A program made the translations under genes and the position numbers. DNA of 64,000 bases from an uncultured Clostridium sp. (GTDB taxonomy: Bacteria; Bacillota; Clostridia; Lachnospirales; Lachnospiraceae): assembly GCA_900539185.1 (NCBI GenBank), contig UQBG01000005.1, forward strand, positions 77,691-141,690, written 5' to 3'. Positions 1 to 8,150 of the stretch are shown in pieces (the stretch's first letter is position 1; each line of letters starts with the position of its first letter). The notes beneath the pieces are model-generated. The model was given only the letters and a program-made list of their open reading frames with translations. It was not told the origin of the DNA and made no database searches.

Positions 1-477
1 TATGAGGCGTCTGCAGCCGGGGTTAAGATCGAACTGATCGTTCGGGGAATCTGCTGCCTGCGTGCCGGGGTACCGGGACTGAGTGAGAATATTACGGTTC
101 GGTCGATCGTAGGAAACTTCTTAGAGCATGCCCGGATCCTGTACTGTTATAATGATGGCTTTGAGGAACTGTATATGGGAAGTGCAGACTGGATGCCGCG
201 GAATCTGGATAAGCGGGTGGAAATCATGTTCCCGGTAGAGGATGCAGAGGCAAAAGCAAAGGCAAAGCATATTCTGGATGTACAACTGGCAGATACAATG
301 AAAGCATATCTGCTGCAACCGGATGGTTCGTATGCAAAGCAGGATCTCCGGGGAAAAGAGAAGATCTGTGCACAGGATATCTTCTGTAAAGAGGCTGTCG
401 AGGCAGCAAAGAAGGAGAAGGAGTCCGAGAAAGAACGCAGAACCTTTGAACCGATTATGGCGGATAATAAGAAGTAG
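1..477 (+). CDS. ppk1: Polyphosphate kinase, C-terminal part (cut by window start)
   Basis: The open frame runs in from the left edge and ends with TAG at 475-477. It carries the typical end of polyphosphate kinase 1: a stretch on a basic RGICCLR segment, then SENI, the GNFLEHAR segment, and YMGSADWMPRNLDKRVE, which in this family lies in the C2 catalytic domain. Polyphosphate kinase reversibly makes inorganic polyphosphate from ATP. Only about 158 residues are visible, so the phospho-accepting histidines near the N-terminal side cannot be checked. The last 40 residues are lysine/glutamate rich and poorly conserved in the family. The call rests on recognised motifs and is firm. Confidence 0.93.
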   Translation, partial: YEASAAGVKIELIVRGICCLRAGVPGLSENITVRSIVGNFLEHARILYCYNDGFEELYMGSADWMPRNLDKRVEIMFPVEDAEAKAKAKHILDVQLADTMKAYLLQPDGSYAKQDLRGKEKICAQDIFCKEAVEAAKKEKESEKERRTFEPIMADNKK

Positions 478-565
478 GGATAGTATGTCGGGCAGGAGGT
501 CGCGAGAGTGATGTGGGAAGAGAATCTCTGCTCGGGGAATATCCGGAGAAATATATAAATTAGGC

Positions 566-594
566 TTGCCTGCATGGGAAAAACTTGTTATAAT
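566..594 (+). promoter_or_regulatory. Promoter of tRNA-Leu(UAG)
   Basis: A -35 box TTGCCT (566-571) and a consensus -10 box TATAAT (589-594) are 17 bases apart. The predicted transcription start, about 601, is just before the tRNA at 608. Confidence 0.75.
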
Positions 595-607
595 CAGACT
601 TGTGTCA

Positions 608-688
608 GCGGGCATGGCGGAATTGGCAGACGCGCTAGATTTAGGTTCTAGTGTCCCCGACGTGCAGGTTCAAGTCCTGTTGCCCGCA
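608..688 (+). tRNA. tRNA-Leu, anticodon UAG
   Basis: The acceptor stem GCGGGCA (608-614) pairs with TGCCCGC (681-687), with discriminator A at 688 and no encoded CCA. The anticodon arm is CTAGA-TTTAGGT-TCTAG, giving anticodon TAG, which reads CUN leucine codons. The T arm contains GGTTCAAGTCC, and there is a long variable arm (GTCCCCGAC), as expected of a class II leucine tRNA. It has its own promoter upstream and an intrinsic terminator right behind. Confidence 0.96.
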
Positions 689-698
689 TAGAACTTAA

Positions 699-734
699 GA
701 GCCAAGGGTATGGTATCATATCCTTGGCTTATTT
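699..734 (+). terminator. Intrinsic terminator after tRNA-Leu
   Basis: GCCAAGG (701-707) and CCTTGGC (722-728) form a hairpin extended by TATG/CATA inside, followed by TTATTTT. Confidence 0.8.
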
Positions 735-756
735 TAGATAAATGAGGTGTGGAGAA

Positions 757-1668
757 ATGACGCTTACACAGTTGAATTATGCAATTACAGTTGCCAGTGC
801 CAGCTCGATGAATGAGGCGGCCAGGAATCTGTTTATTTCACAGCCGAGTCTGTCGGCAGCGATCAAGGATCTGGAGGAGGAAATCGGCGTAGAGCTGTTT
901 CGGAGGACGAATCGCGGGATCTCCGTGACACCGGAGGGAGAAGAATTCATCGGATATGCCAGACAGGTTGTAGAACAGTATCAGCTTATAGAGGCAAAGT
1001 ATATCAATAAGGATCAGGTTCGTAAGAAGTTTGGTGTGTCAACGCAGCATTATACATTTGCAGTGAATGCCTTTGTAGAGATGGTAAAGCAGTTTGGCAT
1101 GGATAAGTATGAATTTGCCATTCATGAAACGAAGACCTATGAGGTGATCGAGGATGTAAAGAATTTGAAGAGTGAGATCGGAGTTTTATATCTGAATGAC
1201 TTTAACCGTCAGGTATTGACTAAGCTGTTTCATGAGGATAATCTGGAGTTTCATCCGCTTTTAGACTGTGGAATCTATGTTTACATATGGAAGGGACATC
1301 CGTTGGCTGACCGGAAAGAGGTTGCAATCGAGGAGTTGGGTGATTATCCATGCCTGTCCTTTGAACAGGGAACCTATAATTCCTTTTATTTTGCTGAAGA
1401 GGTACTGAGTACCTATGACTATAAACAGATCATAAAGGCAGATGACCGTGCAACCCTGCTGAATCTTATGGTGGGGCTGAATGGCTATACGATGTGCTCC
1501 GGCATCATATGCGAAGAACTGAACGGCTCCGACTACTGTGCGGTTAAGTTGAAGTCCGATGAGATCATGACGATCGGTTATCTGGTAAGAAAGGGCGCTA
1601 TGATCAGCAAGGTTGGGCAGAAGTATCTGGAGGAACTTTCGAAGTATAAGGATAAGGCTATGCGATAG
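757..1668 (+). CDS. LysR-family transcriptional regulator
   Basis: The protein is about 303 residues with an N-terminal winged helix-turn-helix (residues 1-60; the motif SMNEAARNLFISQPSLSAA is classic LysR) and a C-terminal periplasmic-binding-like effector domain. I place the start at ATG 757 rather than the in-frame ATG 742, because GGTGTGGAGA lies correctly before 757. LysR regulators bind a small co-inducer and usually control a neighbouring or divergent gene. Here neither neighbour is an obvious metabolic target: upstream is a tRNA, downstream a hypothetical gene 70 bases away. The ligand is unknown. Confidence 0.92.
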   Translation: MTLTQLNYAITVASASSMNEAARNLFISQPSLSAAIKDLEEEIGVELFRRTNRGISVTPEGEEFIGYARQVVEQYQLIEAKYINKDQVRKKFGVSTQHYTFAVNAFVEMVKQFGMDKYEFAIHETKTYEVIEDVKNLKSEIGVLYLNDFNRQVLTKLFHEDNLEFHPLLDCGIYVYIWKGHPLADRKEVAIEELGDYPCLSFEQGTYNSFYFAEEVLSTYDYKQIIKADDRATLLNLMVGLNGYTMCSGIICEELNGSDYCAVKLKSDEIMTIGYLVRKGAMISKVGQKYLEELSKYKDKAMR

Positions 1669-1736
1669 TTTATAATTATGTGGAACGTGATGACAGGTAT
1701 GGAGTAGGTGGTCGCAGAACCGGAAGGGATGAATAA

Positions 1737-2402
1737 GTGGAGAAACAGAGATATATTTATATTTTGATTTCGCAGACAGCAACAAAATTTGGTTATGTGC
1801 TGCGGACGATTGGAAGAATCCGGTACAATCATGCGGCGATTGCGCTGGATCCACAGCTTAAAGAGTGGTATTCCTTTGCCAGAAAGCAACATCGGACGGT
1901 GTTGATCGGGGGGATTGTAAAGGAATCTATCGAACGGTATACCTTAAGGAAATGTGCGCATGTACAGGTAACGATCTTTCGGATACCGGTGACAGAGGAA
2001 CAGTATATGCGGGTGTCGAAGCAGATCATGCGTATTCGACAGGATCAGGAATATAAGTACAATCTGTTTTCCGTGCTTACCTATCCGATAACAAAAGGGT
2101 TTTCTATCTATAAGGCGTATTCTTGCATAGAGTTCGTGATGTCCATGCTGGAGAGTATGGGGTATAAGCTAAGAAAGCCGGCACCACAGTATACACCGGA
2201 TGAGCTGCTGCAGATATTTGACAAGCAGATTTGGTTTCAAGGGAATCTGTTGGATTATAAGGCATTGGATAGAAGGGATGATAACTACTTTGCGCCAATG
2301 AAATGGCAGCAATATATTCAGAGTGGGCTGGATCTGAGGGAGGTAACAAGACGATCCTTATATACATTACGACAATGGTGTCAGGCACGAAAGTGGGTAT
2401 AA
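1737..2402 (+). CDS. Hypothetical protein, possible permuted papain-like (YiiX/NlpC-type) enzyme
   Basis: This 221-residue protein begins with GTG at 1737 behind GAAGGGAT. I do not recognise a named gene. It has the layout of permuted NlpC/P60-like (YiiX/YebB) proteins: an early histidine in NHAAIAL (H32) and a late cysteine in YSCIEFV (C131), the reverse of the order in normal papain folds. There is no signal peptide or clear membrane segment, so it is probably cytoplasmic. The family has amidase, acyltransferase or peptidase members, and I cannot assign a substrate. It stands alone between a LysR gene and the csoR promoter. Confidence 0.7.
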   Translation: MEKQRYIYILISQTATKFGYVLRTIGRIRYNHAAIALDPQLKEWYSFARKQHRTVLIGGIVKESIERYTLRKCAHVQVTIFRIPVTEEQYMRVSKQIMRIRQDQEYKYNLFSVLTYPITKGFSIYKAYSCIEFVMSMLESMGYKLRKPAPQYTPDELLQIFDKQIWFQGNLLDYKALDRRDDNYFAPMKWQQYIQSGLDLREVTRRSLYTLRQWCQARKWV

Positions 2403-2446
2403 CTGCTTAAAATATATGCGTGAATGAAAAGCAGAATATTTTTTTG

Positions 2447-2476
2447 TTGACAGCATACCCTGTGGGGGTATATGAT
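2447..2476 (+). promoter_or_regulatory. csoR-copA promoter with embedded CsoR operator
   Basis: TTGACA (2447-2452) and TATGAT (2471-2476) are 18 bases apart. Between them, at 2455-2471, lies ATACCCTGTGGGGGTAT, an inverted repeat of ATACCC/GGGTAT type that matches the known CsoR binding pattern. A bound repressor would block polymerase. The position of the -10 box also rules out the ATG at 2472 as the csoR start. Confidence 0.85.
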
Positions 2477-2498
2477 GGCGGCGAAAGGAAGTGAGGAT

Positions 2499-2807
2499 AT
2501 GTCAGAAGAACATACCGGTTGTTCCTGTCATAAGACAAAGGAACGGACACCGGAGGAATATAAGGATCTCATCCATCGTTTGAACCGGATCGAGGGACAG
2601 ATCCGGGGCATCAAAGGGATGGTAGAGCGGGATGCGTACTGCACGGATATACTGACGCAGGTATCCGCAGTGTCAGCAGCGTTGAACAGCTTTAACCGGG
2701 TACTTTTGGAGAATCATATTAAGACCTGTGTAACCAGAGATATTCGGGAAGGAAAGGATGAAACCGTAGACGAACTGTTGATTACGCTTCAAAAGCTAAT
2801 GAAATAA
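2499..2807 (+). CDS. csoR: CsoR-type copper-sensing repressor
   Basis: The protein is about 102 residues of the all-helical CsoR/RcnR family. The Cu(I) ligand set Cys-His-Cys is visible: C in DAYCTDILTQ, then H and C in ENHIKTCV. A Cys/His-rich N-terminal tail (TGCSCHKTK) is an extra feature. The start is ATG 2499, preceded by GGAAGTGAGG; the upstream ATGs lie in the promoter. CsoR without copper represses its operon and releases DNA when it binds Cu(I). The copper ATPase gene follows after 41 bases, so this is a self-regulated copper-export operon. Confidence 0.95.
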   Translation: MSEEHTGCSCHKTKERTPEEYKDLIHRLNRIEGQIRGIKGMVERDAYCTDILTQVSAVSAALNSFNRVLLENHIKTCVTRDIREGKDETVDELLITLQKLMK

Positions 2808-2848
2808 ATAAAAATGAGTAATGCTATGATAAAAAAGAGGTGACTAAC

Positions 2849-5419
2849 ATGGAACAATATACAGTAACCGGGATGAGCTGTGCCGCTTGCAGTGCCCGGG
2901 TAGAAAAAGCAGTTTCAAAGGTTCCCGGTGTTACCGCCTGTTCAGTCAGTCTGCTGACGAATTCCATGGGTGTGGAAGGAACTGCTTCGCCACAGGATAT
3001 TATGCAGGCAGTCGAGGCGGCCGGTTATGGTGCGGCACCGAAGGAAAGCGGAAGATCAACCGGCAGCAATGGTGGAAACCGCATGGAAGAGCAGGCAGAG
3101 AGTCTGAAGGATAAAGAATCACCGGTTTTAAGAAAACGCTTGATTGCATCGGTTGTATTTCTTTTGTTCCTGATGTATCTCTCGATGGGACATATGATGT
3201 GGGACTGGCCGATTCCGTCCGTTCTGGAAGGAAATCATGTGGCAATGGGGCTGATAGAGTTGCTTTTGACGATTGTGATTATGGTTATCAACCAGAAGTT
3301 CTTTATCAGTGGCTTTAAGAGCCTGTTTCACGGAGCACCGAATATGGACACGTTGGTGGCCATGGGATCCGGTGCCGCCTTTATCTACAGTACGTATGCA
3401 CTGTTTGCTATGACAGATGCACAGGTACGTGGAGATATGGATGCAGTTATGCATTACATGCATGAGTTTTACTTTGAATCAGCGGCGATGATACTGACCC
3501 TGATTACGGTCGGTAAGATGCTGGAGGCCATCTCAAAGGGAAGAACAACCGATGCATTAAAGAGCTTGATGAAGCTGGCACCAAAGACGGCAACGGTCAT
3601 CAGGGAAAATCGGGAAGAGCAGGTATCGATTGAGCAGGTACAGAAGGGGGACATCTTCGTAGTGCGGCCGGGTGAAAATATTCCGGTTGACGGCCGGGTG
3701 CTGGAAGGTTCCAGTGCGGTGAATGAAGCAGCATTAACCGGTGAGAGCATCCCTGTAGATAAAAATGTAGGGGATCCGGTATCGGCAGCGACCGTCAACC
3801 AGTCCGGCTTTCTTCGGTGTGAGGCGACCAGAGTCGGTGAGGATACGACACTGGCACAGATCATCCAGATGGTAAGTGATGCAGCCGCTACAAAGGCACC
3901 GATAGCGAAGGTGGCAGATAAGGTATCCGGAGTTTTTGTTCCGGTTGTCATAGCGATCGCAGTGATTACGACGATCGTATGGCTGCTGGTGGGGCAAGAT
4001 ATCGGGTTCGCATTGGCACGAGGAATCTCGGTTCTGGTCATTAGCTGTCCGTGTGCATTGGGGCTGGCAACTCCGGTAGCGATTATGGTCGGAAACGGAG
4101 TTGGTGCCCGTCAGGGAATCATGTTTAAGACAGCGGTATCGCTGGAGGAGACCGGAAAGGTACAGATCGTAGCACTGGATAAGACCGGAACGATAACCGT
4201 CGGAGAACCGAAGGTGACCGATATGATACCGGCAGAGGGTATCTCAGAACGGGAGCTTTTGGCTCGGGCATGTACGTTAGAGGCAAAGAGTGAGCATCCG
4301 TTGGCAAAGGCAGTGATGCAGAGAGCAAAAGAACAGAAGCTTCGGCCGGAGGCAGTAGAGAACTTTCGGGCACTTCCCGGAAACGGACTGAAAGCGGAGT
4401 GGAAGAAGAATACCCTATACGGTGGAAATGAAGCTTATATCGGTGGGCAGATTTCACTGACAGATGAACAGCAGGCACTTAGCCGGAAACTGTCGGAAGA
4501 AGGAAAGACCCCACTGTTCTTTATGGAAGAACAGGAAGATCAGACGAAGCGGTTCCTGGGAATGATCGCGGTGGCAGACGTTATGAAAACGGAGAGCCCG
4601 CAGGCGATTCAGGAACTGCGGAATATGGGAATCCGGGTTGTAATGGTAACCGGAGATAATGAGAGAACGGCACAGGCGATCGGCAGACAGGCAGGTGTAG
4701 ATGAAGTGATAGCAGGTGTGCTTCCGGAAGGCAAGGAACAGGTGATCCGACAGTTAAAGGAGCAGGGAAAGGTTGCCATGGTAGGAGATGGCATCAACGA
4801 TGCACCGGCATTGACCAGAGCGGATATCGGAATCGCCATCGGAGCCGGAACCGATATTGCTATTGATGCCGCAGATGTTGTTCTGATGAAGAGTCAGCTG
4901 AGTGATGTGCCGGCAGCGATTCGTTTAAGCCGAAAGACACTGGTGAATATCCATGAGAATCTGTTCTGGGCATTTATTTATAATATCGTCGGGATTCCAC
5001 TGGCAGCAGGTGTGTGGATTCCGCTATTTGGCTGGCAGTTGAATCCGATGTTTGGAGCTGCAGCTATGAGTCTGTCCAGTTTCTGTGTGGTATCCAATGC
5101 ACTCCGTCTGAATCTGGTAAAGATCTATGATGCAAAACACGATCATAAGAGAGCAGGCAATGGAACAATGATAGAAACGCAGGTTGAAAAGAATAAGGAG
5201 GATAAGAAAATGAAAAAGAGAATGACAATTGAAGGAATGATGTGTGAGCACTGCGAAGCAAGAGTAAAGAAAGCGCTGGAAGCACTGGATGGGGTGCAGG
5301 GAGCGGTTGTCAGTCACGAAGCCGGTACAGCTATCGTAACACTGTCTGCGGAAGTGGAGAATGATGTGCTGAAAAAAGCAGTAGAAGATCAGGACTATAA
5401 GGTGATTTCTGTTCAGTAA
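2849..5419 (+). CDS. copA: Copper-exporting P1B-type ATPase with an extra C-terminal HMA domain
   Basis: The protein is about 856 residues, larger than the usual 740-800. In order: an N-terminal heavy-metal-associated domain with [14 protein letters not shown] (C11, C14); membrane helices from about residue 95; actuator motif TGES near 297; the CPC metal-transport motif near 400; DKTGT phosphorylation site near 444; EHPLAKA in the nucleotide domain; and GDGINDAP. After the last helices comes a charged linker (about 760-787), then a second HMA domain with [14 protein letters not shown]. The start is ATG 2849 behind AGAGGTG; GTG 2840 overlaps that site. It pumps Cu(I) out of the cytoplasm. The tail can probably be translated separately (see 5210-5419). 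Confidence 0.95.
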   Translation: MEQYTVTGMSCAACSARVEKAVSKVPGVTACSVSLLTNSMGVEGTASPQDIMQAVEAAGYGAAPKESGRSTGSNGGNRMEEQAESLKDKESPVLRKRLIASVVFLLFLMYLSMGHMMWDWPIPSVLEGNHVAMGLIELLLTIVIMVINQKFFISGFKSLFHGAPNMDTLVAMGSGAAFIYSTYALFAMTDAQVRGDMDAVMHYMHEFYFESAAMILTLITVGKMLEAISKGRTTDALKSLMKLAPKTATVIRENREEQVSIEQVQKGDIFVVRPGENIPVDGRVLEGSSAVNEAALTGESIPVDKNVGDPVSAATVNQSGFLRCEATRVGEDTTLAQIIQMVSDAAATKAPIAKVADKVSGVFVPVVIAIAVITTIVWLLVGQDIGFALARGISVLVISCPCALGLATPVAIMVGNGVGARQGIMFKTAVSLEETGKVQIVALDKTGTITVGEPKVTDMIPAEGISERELLARACTLEAKSEHPLAKAVMQRAKEQKLRPEAVENFRALPGNGLKAEWKKNTLYGGNEAYIGGQISLTDEQQALSRKLSEEGKTPLFFMEEQEDQTKRFLGMIAVADVMKTESPQAIQELRNMGIRVVMVTGDNERTAQAIGRQAGVDEVIAGVLPEGKEQVIRQLKEQGKVAMVGDGINDAPALTRADIGIAIGAGTDIAIDAADVVLMKSQLSDVPAAIRLSRKTLVNIHENLFWAFIYNIVGIPLAAGVWIPLFGWQLNPMFGAAAMSLSSFCVVSNALRLNLVKIYDAKHDHKRAGNGTMIETQVEKNKEDKKMKKRMTIEGMMCEHCEARVKKALEALDGVQGAVVSHEAGTAIVTLSAEVENDVLKKAVEDQDYKVISVQ
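5210..5419 (+). CDS. In-frame internal gene: CopZ-like copper chaperone (tail of copA)
   Basis: ATG 5210 is in the copA frame and is preceded by a textbook ribosome-binding site, AAGGAGG (5195-5201), at 8-base spacing. Translation from it gives 69 residues starting [15 protein letters not shown], which is exactly a stand-alone CopZ/HMA chaperone with both metal-binding cysteines. In most relatives this HMA protein is a separate gene behind copA. Here there is no stop between them, so the same codons would give both a fused domain and a free chaperone. The site and frame are seen directly; the separate product is inferred. Confidence 0.6.
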   Translation: MKKRMTIEGMMCEHCEARVKKALEALDGVQGAVVSHEAGTAIVTLSAEVENDVLKKAVEDQDYKVISVQ

Positions 5420-5430
5420 ATAAGGTTAGA

Positions 5431-5478
5431 AATACTGTCGGGTATAGGGAAACGCTATAACCGGCAGTATTTATTTTG
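5431..5478 (+). terminator. Intrinsic terminator of the csoR-copA operon
   Basis: AATACTGTCGGGTATAG (5431-5447) pairs with CTATAACCGGCAGTATT (5455-5471) with few mismatches, and is followed by TATTTTG. Confidence 0.8.
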
Positions 5479-5510
5479 TATTAACACTCCACCTTCATTT
5501 TTTTCTATAC

Positions 5511-5557
5511 TAGTGCTAATGATAACTCTAGTTATGTAATAGGAAATGTATAGAAAA
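5511..5557 (+). promoter_or_regulatory. Large dyad-symmetric region upstream of the broken PLP gene and patB
   Basis: TTTTCTATAC (5511-5520) and GTATAGAAAA (5548-5557) are perfect inverted 10-mers. Centred between them is ATAACT-CT-AGTTAT (5522-5535). A TATACT -10-like box lies at 5516-5521. This nested symmetry suits an operator for a dimeric regulator of the Cys/Met genes behind it, but no regulator can be named. Confidence 0.5.
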
Positions 5558-5594
5558 GAAATGTGAATCGTTACACAGGATATGGAGGTCATCT

Positions 5595-5934
5595 ATGAAG
5601 TATGAGGTTGAAACAAAATGTATACATCTGGAACAGGAGCAGAAGATAAAGGAGCAGGGGCTTTGGATCTATGGTTACCTTTGAGGTGGAGAGTGAAGCA
5701 TTTGCACAGGGGATATTAAATCATGTGCAGTTGATCCAGTTTGCCGAGAGCCTGGGTGGAACGGAGACACTGATTACCTATCCGATTACACAGACACATG
5801 CGGATGTTCCACCGGAGCTGTTGGCACGGAACGGAATCACGACGAGTGTTTTGCGGTTGTCGGTAGGAATCGAAGGAATCAAGGACTTGATCGGAGAGTT
5901 TGAACGCGTATTCCGATGTTGTAAGGAGGCATAG
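5595..5934 (+). pseudogene. Internally deleted Cys/Met-metabolism PLP enzyme (cystathionine gamma-synthase/lyase family)
   Basis: ATG 5595, behind ATGGAGGTC, opens with MKYEVETKCIHLEQEQ, the usual N-terminus of the trans-sulfuration PLP family, but the frame stops after 29 codons (TGA 5682-5684). In another frame, 5671-5934 encodes the family's last 85 or so residues, including ESLGGTETLITYPITQTHAD and LRLSVGIE. The roughly 280 residues between, including the PLP lysine, are missing. So a full gene lost its middle by deletion with a frameshift. The surviving 87-codon ORF from 5671 has only a weak start and no catalytic site. The following patB start is 2 bases after its stop, which preserves the former operon arrangement. 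Confidence 0.8.
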
Positions 5935-5936
5935 CT

Positions 5937-7118
5937 ATGGAACGAAATCTGGATTTTGACACTGTTATAGAGCGGAGCGATACAAATTGTCTGAAGTATG
6001 ATTTTGCGGTGCAGAGAGGAAAACCGGAGGGACTGTTATCCCTGTGGGTAGCAGATATGGACTTTCGGACATCTTCTTATATACAGGATGCGATCCGGGA
6101 GCAGGCGGAGCATGGGATCTATGGCTACAGTGAGAGCGGAGTCTCTTATTTCGAGGCGGTACAGCAGTGGTTGGAAACGCATTATCAGTGGAAAATTAAG
6201 CGGCCATGGCTGATAAAGACGCCGGGTATTGTGTTTGCACTTGCAATGGCGGTGCAGGCGTATACAGAGCCGGGAGATGGTGTTATGCTGCAACTTCCGG
6301 TATATTATCCGTTTAGTGAAGTGATACAGGACAATGGCAGACGAATCGTGAATAGTCCGTTAGTGGCAGATGATACCGGTTACTATCGTATGAATCCTGC
6401 GGAGATCGAGGACCTGATCGTTCGTGAACAGGTAAAGCTGTTCTTCCTGTGTAATCCGCACAATCCGGTAGGCCGCGTGTGGACGCGGGAGGAGCTGGAA
6501 ACCCTGGGCGATATCTGCCATCGGCATCATGTGATCGTGGTAAGTGATGAGATCCATGCAGATTATACATTTCAGGGAACCCATCATATATTTGCCGGGT
6601 TAAAGCCGGAATATGAGGAGATAACCGTTACCTGTACGGCACCAACGAAGACCTTCAATATTGCGGGACTTCAGATCTCGAATATTCTGATACCGAATCG
6701 GGAACTCAGACATAAGTTCCGTGGAAGAGTCAATGCTGCCGGATATAGTCAGGTTAATGCCGTTGGTCTGGTTGCCTGTGAGGCTGCTTATCGTTACGGT
6801 GAGGAGTGGTATCAGGCAGCAAGGGAGTATATATGGAAGAATATCTGTTATACAGTTGCGTATATTCGGGCAAAGATTCCGGAGCTGAAGGTGCGGGAAC
6901 CGGAAGGAACCTATCTGGTATGGATTGATTTCCGGGAACTGGGGCTGTCGGTAGAGGAGCTGGAGGAACTGATCGTAAAAAAGGCAGGTCTATGGCTGGA
7001 TAGCGGTGCGATATTCGGATCTGCAGGAGCCGGATATCAGAGGATTAATGTGGCCTGTCCACGGAGTGTTCTGACGCAGGCGCTGGAGCAGTTGGAAAAA
7101 GCAGTTCATACGAGGTAA
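5937..7118 (+). CDS. patB: MalY/PatB-type pyridoxal-phosphate C-S lyase (cystathionine beta-lyase)
   Basis: The 393-residue protein is a fold-type I aminotransferase-like enzyme. Visible are LWVADMDF at the N-terminus (hallmark of the MalY/PatB branch), the CNPHNPVGRVW loop, SDEIHADY with the cofactor-binding Asp, and APTKTFNIAGLQ with the PLP-binding lysine. The C-terminal IFGSAGAGYQRINVACPRS holds the substrate-carboxylate arginine. The branch cleaves cystathionine or cysteine to homocysteine or H2S plus pyruvate and ammonia. The start ATG 5937 follows AAGGAGG, which lies inside the end of the broken PLP gene, so the two were co-translated. Confidence 0.92.
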   Translation: MERNLDFDTVIERSDTNCLKYDFAVQRGKPEGLLSLWVADMDFRTSSYIQDAIREQAEHGIYGYSESGVSYFEAVQQWLETHYQWKIKRPWLIKTPGIVFALAMAVQAYTEPGDGVMLQLPVYYPFSEVIQDNGRRIVNSPLVADDTGYYRMNPAEIEDLIVREQVKLFFLCNPHNPVGRVWTREELETLGDICHRHHVIVVSDEIHADYTFQGTHHIFAGLKPEYEEITVTCTAPTKTFNIAGLQISNILIPNRELRHKFRGRVNAAGYSQVNAVGLVACEAAYRYGEEWYQAAREYIWKNICYTVAYIRAKIPELKVREPEGTYLVWIDFRELGLSVEELEELIVKKAGLWLDSGAIFGSAGAGYQRINVACPRSVLTQALEQLEKAVHTR

Positions 7119-7198
7119 GTTAGTCTTTTCCGGACGTTTGATGTATGCTATAGTGAAGCGAAAGCAAGTGAGAGGATTCAGGAAAGGACTTATAGAAT

Positions 7199-7957
7199 AT
7201 GTTAAATCAGTTTTCAAGAACAGAGCTGTTACTGGGAAAAGAAAATATGGAGAACCTGTTAAATGCGAGAGTGGCAGTCTTTGGAATCGGAGGTGTAGGC
7301 GGATATACGGTTGAGGCATTGGTCCGAAGTGGTGTCGGTGCCATTGATCTGATTGATGATGATAAGGTATGTCTGACGAATCTGAATCGACAGATTATCG
7401 CAACCAGAAAGACTGTTGGCAAGTATAAGGTGGATGTGATGAAGGATCGGATACTGGACATCAATCCGGACTGTAAGGTGGAGGTGCATAAGTGTTTCTA
7501 TCTGCCGGAGACAAAGGATGAATTTGATTTTTCCCGGTATGATTATATTGTAGATGCAGTCGATACGGTTACCGCAAAGGTACAACTGGTTATGGAGGCA
7601 AAGGAGAAGCAGGTGCCGATCATCAGTAGTATGGGAGCCGGTAATAAGCTGGATCCGGCGGCCTTTGAGGTGGCGGATATCTATAAGACGTCGGTTTGTC
7701 CGCTGGCAAAGGTGATGCGGCGGGAACTGAAAAAGCGGGGAGTCGATCATCTAAAGGTTGTATATTCCAGAGAACCTGCGATGACTCCGGTGGATGATAG
7801 GACGATTAACTGCAGAGAACACTGTATCTGCCCTCCGGGAGCAGTACACAAGTGTACACAGAGACGGGCAATTCCGGGATCGATCGCTTTTGTCCCGTCG
7901 GTCGTAGGGCTGATTATAGCCGGAGAAGTGATAAAGGATCTGACGATCCATAGGTAG
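7199..7957 (+). CDS. tcdA: tRNA threonylcarbamoyladenosine dehydratase (TcdA/CsdL)
   Basis: The 252-residue ThiF/E1-like protein has the nucleotide-binding GIGGVGGYTVEAL at about 30, LIDDDKVCLTNLNRQ, and the VDAVDT segment typical of E1-like adenylating enzymes. TcdA activates the t6A37 carboxylate of tRNA with ATP and cyclises it to ct6A; in enterobacteria it works with the CsdA-CsdE sulfur system. A cysteine-desulfurase gene follows about 190 bases downstream, which fits that link. Cysteines in SVCPLAK and CREHCICPPG near the C-terminus may be functional. The start is ATG 7199. Confidence 0.92.
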   Translation: MLNQFSRTELLLGKENMENLLNARVAVFGIGGVGGYTVEALVRSGVGAIDLIDDDKVCLTNLNRQIIATRKTVGKYKVDVMKDRILDINPDCKVEVHKCFYLPETKDEFDFSRYDYIVDAVDTVTAKVQLVMEAKEKQVPIISSMGAGNKLDPAAFEVADIYKTSVCPLAKVMRRELKKRGVDHLKVVYSREPAMTPVDDRTINCREHCICPPGAVHKCTQRRAIPGSIAFVPSVVGLIIAGEVIKDLTIHR

Positions 7958-8092
7958 ATGATATGAGGGGAATGATGCAGTCAATCAGGTAGTTGATAAT
8001 ATCACACTGGTAGATATGCTGAAATGGCGCGAAGAAAAAGCAGATAATTATGTGATATAGGTGTAAAAGTTGACAAGATGACATATAATGAT

Positions 8093-8123
8093 ATGAGTGG
8101 CAGGTGTGAACATTGCCACTCAT
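8093..8123. repeat. Perfect 10-bp inverted repeat before the cysteine desulfurase gene
   Basis: ATGAGTGGCA (8093-8102) and TGCCACTCAT (8114-8123) are perfect complements with an 11-base spacer. A TTGACA lies upstream at 8070-8075 and TATAAT at 8084-8089, too close together for one promoter. The repeat could be an operator or a leader hairpin. No run of T follows, so it is not a terminator. Confidence 0.55.
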
Positions 8124-8150
8124 TGCTATGTATGGAAGGATACGATCAAA

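Noticed and set aside
3469..4041. 190-codon open frame opposite copA
   Set aside because: No ribosome-binding site, low-complexity composition dictated by the copA codons, and no known domain. It is a shadow of copA.
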